Assembly: GCA_021796055.1 (NCBI GenBank)
Contig: JAJYOS010000504.1
Location: 1 to 5,378 of the forward strand
Length of the DNA: 5,378 nt
Direction of reading: 5' to 3'
DNA from: Bacteroidota bacterium
Lineage (GTDB): Bacteria > Bacteroidota > Kryptoniia > Kryptoniales > JAKASW01
The notes under the pieces: model-generated
Told to the model about the DNA's origin: nothing
What the model saw: the letters and a program-made list of their open reading frames with translations, nothing else
Databases searched by the model: none
Made by a program: the position numbers and the translations under genes
Part shown: positions 1 to 5,378 of the stretch, piece after piece
How the letters are laid out: each line of letters begins with the position of its first letter
Position numbering within the stretch: the first letter of the stretch is position 1

Positions 1-1
1 T

Positions 2-88
2 CCCTTGGACAGCCTGTATATCGGGTCGGACCTGGAAAATATATTCAGAGAATTGACAATAGGTGCAGATGAAGCAGGACAAGAGTAA
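2..88 (+). CDS. ABC transporter ATP-binding protein, C-terminal end only (5' truncated)
   Basis: Only the last 28 codons are in the window, ending at TAA 86-88. The reading frame is open from base 2. The visible tail contains the stretch LENIFRELT, which resembles the 'LEdvFlelT' ending typical of NatA/GldA/CcmA-type ABC ATPases, where it closes the C-terminal part of the nucleotide-binding subunit. The Walker A, signature and Walker B motifs lie upstream of the window and cannot be checked. The identification rests on this tail together with the next gene, an ABC-2 permease that starts inside this one in another frame. This layout (ATPase, permease, GldG-like, DUF4340) is a known gene order. 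The protein would be the cytoplasmic ATPase energising the permease. It is too short for a firm subfamily call. Confidence 0.7.
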   Translation, partial: PLDSLYIGSDLENIFRELTIGADEAGQE

Positions 89-791
89 CAGTCTAAAAGT
101 ACTTTTGAAGAAAGAGATACTCATTTCACTAAAGACCCCGTCAGCATACGTGGTCATTATCGTGTTTCTACTTATCTCGGGCTATATGTTCGCCGACGGT
201 CTATATCTTTCAAACGTCGCGACACTTCGCCCTTTTTTCACCTTGACGAGCATTCTTTTCCTCTTCTTCATTCCGGCTCTCACGATGAGATCCTTTTCGG
301 AAGAGTTCCGCAGCGGCACTATGGAGGTGCTGGTAACTCATCCGGTGAGCAGGACGAACCTGATTACCGCGAAGCTTCTTTCCGGTTATCTTATCGTAGT
401 AGCCTCCCTGGTTCCGACGCTGCTATACTACGTTATTGTCGCAAGCCTCGGCAACATAGATCCTGGGGCCGCCATAGCGGGTTATATCGGGTTGCTCTTT
501 CTGGCGGCAGGTTATGTTTCCGCCGGCGTGTTCGCTTCCAGCCTCACGCAGAACCAGGTCGTCGCGTTCATTATTTCAATGTTCCTACTTTTCATTTTTT
601 TCATTCTCGATAAGGTTACCGCGCTCACGACCGGTTCAGTCGCGTATGTACTTCAGTATGCAAGTTCCGATTTTCATCTTGCAAGCTTCTACAAGGGGGC
701 AATCGATTTGCGCGACGTGGTTTACTTCTCCGGAGTAACGCTCTTCTTCTCGAGCCTGACATCGAAATGGCTGGAGCTAAAATTTAAATGA
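69..791 (+). CDS. ABC-2 type transporter permease, GldF-like
   Basis: This is an integral membrane subunit of an ABC exporter, 240 aa from ATG 69; a GTG at 63 would add two residues. ATG is preferred because AGGTG at 61-65 lies just upstream, although the spacing is short. About six hydrophobic segments are visible, near residues 26-46, 56-73, 105-127, 133-158, 163-182 and 216-230. Between segments 2 and 3 sits the family's hallmark MRSFSEEFRSGTMEVL, followed by THPVS; this conserved cytoplasmic loop of GldF/NosY-type permeases is thought to contact the ATPase. The length fits the family (about 240 aa). The gene begins inside the end of the ATPase gene and its TGA shares ATGA (788-791) with the next start, so translation is probably coupled. 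It would pair with the upstream ATPase and the GldG-like protein in one inner-membrane complex. The substrate is unknown. The gldF symbol is withheld because a gliding role is not shown. Confidence 0.9.
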   Translation: MKQDKSNSLKVLLKKEILISLKTPSAYVVIIVFLLISGYMFADGLYLSNVATLRPFFTLTSILFLFFIPALTMRSFSEEFRSGTMEVLVTHPVSRTNLITAKLLSGYLIVVASLVPTLLYYVIVASLGNIDPGAAIAGYIGLLFLAAGYVSAGVFASSLTQNQVVAFIISMFLLFIFFILDKVTALTTGSVAYVLQYASSDFHLASFYKGAIDLRDVVYFSGVTLFFSSLTSKWLELKFK

Positions 792-2374
792 AGAAGTCTA
801 CACGGGACGCTGCCGTACAGGTCGTCCTCTATTTCATCCTGATTGTACTCGCCAACCTCGTCGTAAGCGGATGGTTCTTCAGACTCGACCTGACAAGGGA
901 CAGAGTGAACACGTTGTCACCGGCCACTGAGAAGCTGCTGGAGAGGCTCAAAGACCATATGCTAGTCCGCGTATACTTCAATTCCGACCTCCCGGCACCT
1001 TACAGTGGTAACCGCATAGCGTTGATCGATATGCTTCAGGAATTCAGGAGCCTGTCGGACGGCAAACTCGAGTACGATATCGTCGACCCCACGACTGACT
1101 CCCAGGTGGAGAAAGGTACTTCTCAGGGCATCCCACAGGTCCAGATCCAGGTGATCAACAACGATAAGCTGGAAGTAAAGCGAGCCATGATGGGACTCGT
1201 GCTGGAATATCAGGCGCGGAAGGAGGTTATCCCGGTCGTTCAAAACCTTTCAGATTTCGAGTACGAAATGGCGTCGCGCATCGACAGGTTGATCAATCCT
1301 CACAAAAAGACAATTGCCATCGCACAGGGTAACGGCGAACCGTCGTTTGAAGACATGCAGAAAGCCGAGCAGGCTCTCTCAGGCAGGTACGAGGTGATCC
1401 CCGTTAACTTCTCCACGCCTGTCCCGGATTCTGTGTCTGCACTCCTCCTGATTCAGCCTACAACGGCCTTTGCAGATTCACAGCTCTACAATCTCGATCA
1501 GTACATGATGCGACGGGGGAGAGCCGCGTTTCTCACAAGCATGGTTAACGCCTCTATGCAGAGTCAGTTTGCGGTAAACCTTTCACTCAATCTCTCGGCC
1601 CTGTTCCACAGTTACGGCTTCGATATTGAGAAGAACCTTGTCCGTGATGCGGTATGTGCATCTGTATCGGTTATGCAGAGAGAAGCAGGGATGACAATCC
1701 AGACAGAATTACCCAACCCGTACATTCCAATCGTGGGTAATTTTAACAAGTCATTCGTCGTCACCCAAAACCTGCACCAGGTCGTCATGCCGTTCCCGAG
1801 CGAGTTGGACACATCTTACGCACATGACCTTCATCTCGATGTGGTGCCTTTCGCGAATTCGAGCCAGAGAAGCGGCGTGCAAACGAATGTGTACAATCTC
1901 GATCCTACCGCTCATTTTACCAGAACGATGTTTGGCCAGCCCAACCTGCTGCTCGGTGCCGCTATATCGGGAAGAATACATTCAGCCATTCCAGACACCG
2001 ATCGATACGTTGAGGCGGATACAGGCCGCAAGACGAGCGGGGAAGAGCGGATAATAGTTATTGGCAACGGCAATTTCGTGGAAGACGCATTCCTTAGTAA
2101 CCCGGAGAACCTGTCGATTTTCCTCAACACCGTCGATTATCTCACCGACGACCTTGGACTTGTGTCAATCAGATCCAAGTCGTTTCTTCCCCCTCCGCTG
2201 AAACCTGTTTCCGAGACGGCAAGAGCGGCGACAAAGGATTTAATTGTGATATTTCCTCCGTTGCTTGTACTGGCAATAGGCCTTTCTTACTGGAGGAAAA
2301 CAGTGAAGCGCCGCAAGGGCTACCGGGATTTGCTCGTGCAGAAAGTCAATGTCGAGAATGAACAAGACAACTAA
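788..2374 (+). CDS. GldG-like ABC transporter auxiliary protein (ABC_transp_aux / GIFT-type domain)
   Basis: This 528-aa protein has an N-terminal membrane segment (about residues 11-30), a large extracytoplasmic region and a C-terminal membrane segment (about 485-502) followed by a basic tail (KRRK). This is the architecture of the GldG family (Pfam ABC_transp_aux, related to the IFT52 GIFT domain), which accompanies GldF-type permeases. Family-like stretches include RLDLTRDRVNTLSPATEKLL (32-51), a VRVYFNSDLP strand (60-69), EVIPVVQN followed by FEYEMASRIDRL (146-168), the IAIAQGNGEP turn (176-185), LYNLDQYMMRRGRAAFL (233-249) and RIIVIGNGNF near 421-430, then LNTVDYLTDD and IRSK before the last membrane segment. 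I recall the last two turns usually reading GHGE and GDxDF; here both have Asn. The ATG at 788 overlaps the permease stop by 4 nt; a GGAG at 773-776 is a distant possible ribosome site. The precise biochemical role of this family is not established, and no enzymatic site is evident. Confidence 0.88.
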   Translation: MKKSTRDAAVQVVLYFILIVLANLVVSGWFFRLDLTRDRVNTLSPATEKLLERLKDHMLVRVYFNSDLPAPYSGNRIALIDMLQEFRSLSDGKLEYDIVDPTTDSQVEKGTSQGIPQVQIQVINNDKLEVKRAMMGLVLEYQARKEVIPVVQNLSDFEYEMASRIDRLINPHKKTIAIAQGNGEPSFEDMQKAEQALSGRYEVIPVNFSTPVPDSVSALLLIQPTTAFADSQLYNLDQYMMRRGRAAFLTSMVNASMQSQFAVNLSLNLSALFHSYGFDIEKNLVRDAVCASVSVMQREAGMTIQTELPNPYIPIVGNFNKSFVVTQNLHQVVMPFPSELDTSYAHDLHLDVVPFANSSQRSGVQTNVYNLDPTAHFTRTMFGQPNLLLGAAISGRIHSAIPDTDRYVEADTGRKTSGEERIIVIGNGNFVEDAFLSNPENLSIFLNTVDYLTDDLGLVSIRSKSFLPPPLKPVSETARAATKDLIVIFPPLLVLAIGLSYWRKTVKRRKGYRDLLVQKVNVENEQDN

Positions 2375-3281
2375 GACACTTGTCGCGGTACTAGTCATCC
2401 TTGGCGGCATCTACGCCATCCAACGGTTTACCTCCAGGACCTCGACGACAGAACTTATCAAACCTTTTGCTGGGATCGATACGTCGGACATAAACAGGGT
2501 GGATGTCGATTTCGGGGGGAAAATCATCATCGAGAGATCGGAGGGGAGATGGATGGTGACTTCGCCTGTGAAATCTCCGGCCGACCCGGGTCAGATGAAC
2601 CTGCTGCTGACAAGGATAGCTTCTAACCCGGAAGCCTCTGTCGTCGCGGACAACATGTCGGACAGTTCTGCTTATGGCTTCGGCAAGGACGCGGCGTATG
2701 CCGGCTTTAGGAGCACAAACGGAAAGGTAATCGCAATGAGAATCGGCCGCCTGACCCCCGACTTCAACGGCTGCTACATCCAACTCACAGGCGACAACAA
2801 AATACTTCAGTTGGGTACGAACATCCGAACCCTGGTGGGGCAGCCGCTGACAGACTGGCGTGACAAGCAGATATTCAGCTTCGGAACTTCCGATATCGAA
2901 TCGGTTGATTTCGCGTTGGGTGATACACTCTACCACTTTTTCCATTCAGACACGTCGTGGCAAGTCAACGGAATCAGGGTTCCAGAAATGGAGGCTCGTG
3001 ATCTCGTAAGCAACCTGATCGGCTCCACCGCACTGGGCTTCGTCGACAGCACTGTAACGCCCTCACCGCTGATCATGGACTACGGAATTACTCTATCCAA
3101 CAGACAACACATCGCCGGGCAGATTTTCAAGTCGGCTGGGTCCGAGGTTACTTTTGGACAACTCTGCCTTTCGAACTCAGCCGACCAACAAATTTACACA
3201 ATCAGTCCCACTCTCCCTGCCACCATCATTCAGGGACTTAGAGAAATCCAGAAGAACTACCTCACCAGGGACAGATCGTAG
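2349..3281 (+). CDS. Membrane-anchored DUF4340 domain protein with two repeats
   Basis: This is a 310-aa protein with one N-terminal hydrophobic anchor (about residues 9-25, after MNKTTK) and the rest probably outside the cytoplasm. The pattern matches DUF4340: SDINRVDV (46-53), a charged strand ending GRWMV with W68, a 'P-K-S-PAD' step (73-79), a helix LLLTRIAS, YGF (109-111), a RIGRL strand (131-135), LQLGTN, and DWRDKQI (169-175). A second weaker copy follows: SDIESVDF (181-188), TSWQV with W204, YGI (245-247), FGQL (269-272) and QIYTIS (281-286). DUF4340 genes commonly follow GldG-like genes, as here, and are presumed to act with that exporter; no molecular function is known to me. The start at 2349 overlaps the GldG-like gene by 26 nt; ATG 2358 is an alternative, and neither has a strong ribosome site. 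The 3' end overlaps the convergent gene by 25 bp. Confidence 0.85.
   Translation: MSRMNKTTKTLVAVLVILGGIYAIQRFTSRTSTTELIKPFAGIDTSDINRVDVDFGGKIIIERSEGRWMVTSPVKSPADPGQMNLLLTRIASNPEASVVADNMSDSSAYGFGKDAAYAGFRSTNGKVIAMRIGRLTPDFNGCYIQLTGDNKILQLGTNIRTLVGQPLTDWRDKQIFSFGTSDIESVDFALGDTLYHFFHSDTSWQVNGIRVPEMEARDLVSNLIGSTALGFVDSTVTPSPLIMDYGITLSNRQHIAGQIFKSAGSEVTFGQLCLSNSADQQIYTISPTLPATIIQGLREIQKNYLTRDRS
3257..3281. other. Convergent 3'-end overlap of two genes (25 bp)
   Basis: The plus-strand DUF4340 gene ends with TAG at 3279-3281 and the minus-strand secreted-protein gene ends with TAG (CTA on the plus strand) at 3257-3259. The last 25 bp of each gene are therefore shared in antisense. There is no intergenic space and no obvious GC-rich hairpin with a T-run at the junction, so any transcription stop must lie within coding sequence or be factor-dependent. 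Confidence 0.85.
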
Positions 3282-4096
3282 CTCGTTTTCTGATTCATCG
3301 GGATCGTTACCTTCTGCTGTCCCGAAGAGGCCATCATCAGATCCTGAACTGAAGTTCCGCTGATCCTTACGACTTTCCCATTAGTGTAATCGAATATGGC
3401 GGTTCCGGAAATTGTTCCTGTCCCGCTGATTCCGAACTCAATACCCTGGTAGACGGTCCCTCCGTTGAGCGCGACTTTTCCGCTAAACTCAATTTTGACA
3501 CACGGAATTCCTTCTACCGTCTCCTTGTTCACGAGCTTGTAGTTGGAGTTTGTGGTGACCATAATGCTCCCTTCGCCACCACCGGTTGCCACAGTGTCGG
3601 TCTTCTTCTGGTTCCATATGGAACCGATCTTCACCTCTTTATCGGGTAATCTGAAGAAGAAGCTCCCAAAATCCTTGGTCTGTCCCGCCTGAGTCTTTGC
3701 AAACGCGGTGTCTGCCCAGACGGATGATATCTGGTCACCATTCGGATGAACCAGTGTCTGCTTCGTCTTCCCAACGGCGGGCGAAGAAGTCCTGCTGGTA
3801 TCCCCATTCGGCAAAACGGCGATGTTGGCGCTTGAATCTATCGTAATGTCGTACAGGAGCTCGTCGCCTGATCTGGTGCTTGTCATTGAAATGCTTTGAT
3901 TCGAAGTGACGAAAACTTTTGCCTCCTGACCCATCATAGATTCGGTAGTTTGCAGAGTCGTGTGAGCTTTATAGTGAAGCGGGGAAGAGCCGGTGGCTTT
4001 GTACTCCAGTTTGTACTGGGCAAAGGCGCCGGCGTTCATTAACAAGGCAGTAACAAAAATTGCCGTTATAGTTTTCAATTTACCTCCATTTTTCAT
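3257..4096 (-). CDS. Secreted beta-rich protein of unknown function
   Basis: This is a 279-aa protein from ATG 4096 with a classical Sec signal peptide: Lys residues, a hydrophobic core (about residues 9-22) and AFA followed by Gln at 26/27, a good signal peptidase I site that would leave a mature protein of about 253 aa starting with Gln. There is no lipobox Cys and no later membrane segment, so it should be periplasmic or released. The mature part is rich in Ser, Thr, Gly and Val in alternating strand-like patterns, with a proline-plus-VKIGSIWNQ segment (about 151-164) and a single Cys in EGIPCVKIEF. This loosely resembles DUF6263-like and other LolA-like beta proteins, but I do not recognise the family with confidence and assign no function. 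A TTG at 4078 preceded by GGAGGT is an alternative start that trims six residues and gives a standard MKTITAIF-type signal peptide. The gene follows the Fe-S gene by 12 nt (30 nt with the TTG start), suggesting one transcript. Confidence 0.8.
   Translation of the reverse strand: MKNGGKLKTITAIFVTALLMNAGAFAQYKLEYKATGSSPLHYKAHTTLQTTESMMGQEAKVFVTSNQSISMTSTRSGDELLYDITIDSSANIAVLPNGDTSRTSSPAVGKTKQTLVHPNGDQISSVWADTAFAKTQAGQTKDFGSFFFRLPDKEVKIGSIWNQKKTDTVATGGGEGSIMVTTNSNYKLVNKETVEGIPCVKIEFSGKVALNGGTVYQGIEFGISGTGTISGTAIFDYTNGKVVRISGTSVQDLMMASSGQQKVTIPMNQKTSYDLSLVR
4082..4087 (-). promoter_or_regulatory. Shine-Dalgarno GGAGGT inside the annotated secreted-protein ORF
   Basis: On the minus strand GGAGGT is followed by AAA and then TTG at 4078-4076, in frame with the secreted protein. 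It lies downstream of the ATG at 4096, which itself has no purine-rich site before it (the preceding bases read ATCAGGCCAA). The spacing of 3-4 nt is short but usable. This favours TTG 4078 as the true start, though organisms that rely little on SD sequences could still use the ATG. Confidence 0.5.
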
Positions 4097-4108
4097 TTGG
4101 CCTGATGA

Positions 4109-5378
4109 TTAATTGACAGTAGCTGCAGGTTCCGTTCCGCCTATAGCCTCGAGTATGAGCTCCGCTACGTCTTTGACTTCAACTGATTGTGCCTCTTTGG
4201 CTTTAACTCCGTCCGTTAGCATGGTCATACAGAAGGGGCAGGCCGATGCTATAACATCCGGTTTTGTGGAGAGAGCCTCTTCGGCCCTCTCGATATTGAC
4301 TCTTTTGCCAGCCGTTTCTTCCATCCACATCCTTGCGCCACCGGCTCCGCAGCAGAAGCCTTTGTCTTTTGCCCGCTTCATCTCGACGAGCTCAGTGCCG
4401 CCGATGCTGTTGATGACTTGCCTCGGAGCGTCGTAGATGCCGTTGTACCTCCCTATGTAGCAGGAATCGTGATAAGTTACGCGCGCCTTCTGCGCGGTCG
4501 TCAGCTTCAACCTTCCGCTGTCGATAAGATCCTGTATGAATTCCGTGTGATGCACGACTTCGTACGTGCCGCCAAAGTCAGGGTACTCATTCTTTAGCGT
4601 GTTAAAACAGTGTGGACATGTGGCGACAATTTTCTTGACCCTGTGCTTCTTCAGTGTTTCAATATTCTCCTTGATTAATGTCTGGGCAAGGTATTCGTTC
4701 CCGCTGCGTCGGGCCGGATCTCCGGTACATTTTTCTTCATTGCCGAGGATGGCGAATTTTATGTTAGCCATCTTCATCAATTGCGCGAATGCCCGCGCAA
4801 CCTTCTGGTACCTCATATCGAAACTTCCCGCACATCCGACCCAATATAGGATATCAAAGTCGTCGTTTACGCTTGAAGCTATCGGAACATCATAACCTTC
4901 AGTCCATTTAGCACGGTCTCTCCAGTTGAATGCCCACACTGCATAGTTGTTTTCGAGATTCCTGTAGGCTGCAGCGAGCTCGGGAGGGAAGCGCGACTCG
5001 TTTAAAACAAGATATCTTCTCATTTCCACAATGGAACCAACATGCTCTATGGTGACAGGACACTCTTCCATGCATGCCCGGCACGTCGTGCATGCCCAAA
5101 GCTCATCCTGGCTTATGTAGCCATCGACCAGCGCCTTTCCAGCTGGCTCCTGTTTCGCCAGCAGTGCCGGTGCTTTTTCCATCGTGCGGTGCCTGATGTC
5201 GGTTATTATCTTACGCGGAGACAACGGCTTGCCGGTAAGATTGGCGGGGCACACCGAGTCGCATCTGCCGCATTCGGTGCAAGTATACCCGTCGAGAAGT
5301 TGTTTCCATGTAAGGTCTTCGATATCTCCCGCACCGAACCTCGTGACGTCCTCAGCTTCGAGGTTGATGGGGGTGCAG
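4109..5378 (-). CDS. HdrD-like (Fe-S)-binding oxidoreductase, 5' truncated
   Basis: The frame is open to the window edge, giving at least 422 codons ending at TAA 4111-4109; the start is outside. Numbering visible residues from the edge, a first ferredoxin motif CxxCxxCxxxCP uses Cys 33, 36, 39 and 43, and a second uses Cys 96, 99, 102 and 106, each likely binding [4Fe-4S]. Two cysteine-rich CCG-type domains follow. The first has Cys 182, CTGD at 217-220 in place of CCG, and CPHC (254-257). The second has Cys 306, CCG (342-344) and CPFC (380-383). This is the HdrD/GlpC-like COG0247 arrangement. In the close relatives I recall, the piece before the first cluster (here LEAEDVTRFGAGDIEDLTWK) follows an N-terminal membrane cytochrome-b/NarI-like domain, so the full protein may be about 650-700 aa and exchange electrons with quinone. 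The physiological donor and acceptor are unknown. The GTG at 5254 lies within the first cluster motif and is not a credible start. Confidence 0.9.
   Translation of the reverse strand, partial: CTPINLEAEDVTRFGAGDIEDLTWKQLLDGYTCTECGRCDSVCPANLTGKPLSPRKIITDIRHRTMEKAPALLAKQEPAGKALVDGYISQDELWACTTCRACMEECPVTIEHVGSIVEMRRYLVLNESRFPPELAAAYRNLENNYAVWAFNWRDRAKWTEGYDVPIASSVNDDFDILYWVGCAGSFDMRYQKVARAFAQLMKMANIKFAILGNEEKCTGDPARRSGNEYLAQTLIKENIETLKKHRVKKIVATCPHCFNTLKNEYPDFGGTYEVVHHTEFIQDLIDSGRLKLTTAQKARVTYHDSCYIGRYNGIYDAPRQVINSIGGTELVEMKRAKDKGFCCGAGGARMWMEETAGKRVNIERAEEALSTKPDVIASACPFCMTMLTDGVKAKEAQSVEVKDVAELILEAIGGTEPAATVN

Noticed and set aside
2391..2945. 184-codon open frame on the minus strand, antisense to the DUF4340 gene
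   Set aside because: It lies wholly within a gene with a clear family match, its translation is rich in Arg, His and Val without domain logic, and it has no visible ribosome site; it is a shadow frame.
3154..3363. 69-codon plus-strand frame spanning the convergent junction
   Set aside because: It is Ser/Pro/Arg-rich low-complexity translation overlapping two supported genes in other frames, with no sign of being a real gene.
4097..4108. Possible promoter or terminator between the Fe-S gene and the secreted-protein gene
   Set aside because: The gap is only 12 nt (30 nt with the TTG start) and shows neither a hairpin with a T-run nor -35/-10-like elements.
4725..4730. CTGD in the first CCG-type domain of the Fe-S protein as a possible defective cluster site
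   Set aside because: I recall the same CTGDPARR-type sequence as normal in this membrane-bound HdrD-like subfamily, so it is probably not a lesion in this copy.
4566..4895. 109-codon plus-strand frame with hydrophobic stretches opposite the Fe-S gene
   Set aside because: It is antisense to the strongly conserved CCG-domain region, so its hydrophobic look comes from the complement of the real coding sequence.

Overview
The window reads as dense bacterial chromosome of roughly even base composition, with two convergent gene blocks and almost no non-coding DNA. No RNA gene, mobile element, CRISPR array or recognisable promoter is visible. The gene content (GldF/GldG-type ABC exporter parts, a secreted protein whose mature form would begin with Gln, and a large HdrD-like Fe-S protein) would suit the Bacteroidota/Chlorobiota/Ignavibacteria side of the FCB group, but similar genes occur in other anaerobe-rich phyla. 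The taxonomic call is therefore only a weak inference.

Plus strand, 1-3281: four head-to-tail, overlapping genes form one cassette. They are the last 28 codons of an ABC-transporter ATPase, a six-segment ABC-2 permease (GldF type), a GldG-type auxiliary protein with a large extracytoplasmic region between two membrane anchors, and a membrane-anchored DUF4340 protein. All three junctions overlap (about 20 nt, 4 nt and 26 nt), so the proteins are probably made in a coupled way and work as one envelope complex. The exported substrate is unknown. The gliding-motility name is inherited from Flavobacterium, and nothing else here shows gliding.

Minus strand, 5378-3257: a 5'-truncated membrane-type heterodisulfide-reductase-like Fe-S protein has two [4Fe-4S] ferredoxin motifs followed by two CCG-type domains. 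It is followed 12 nt later by an unrecognised secreted, beta-rich protein with a clear signal peptide. The two are probably co-transcribed. The 3' ends of the two blocks overlap by 25 bp, so neither has an intergenic terminator.

I do not see a wholly new system. The points most worth a second look are the two-fold internal repeat in the DUF4340 protein, Asn at two motif positions of the GldG-like protein where I remember His and Asp, the start-codon problem of the secreted protein, the false internal start in the Fe-S gene, and the overlapping convergent gene ends.
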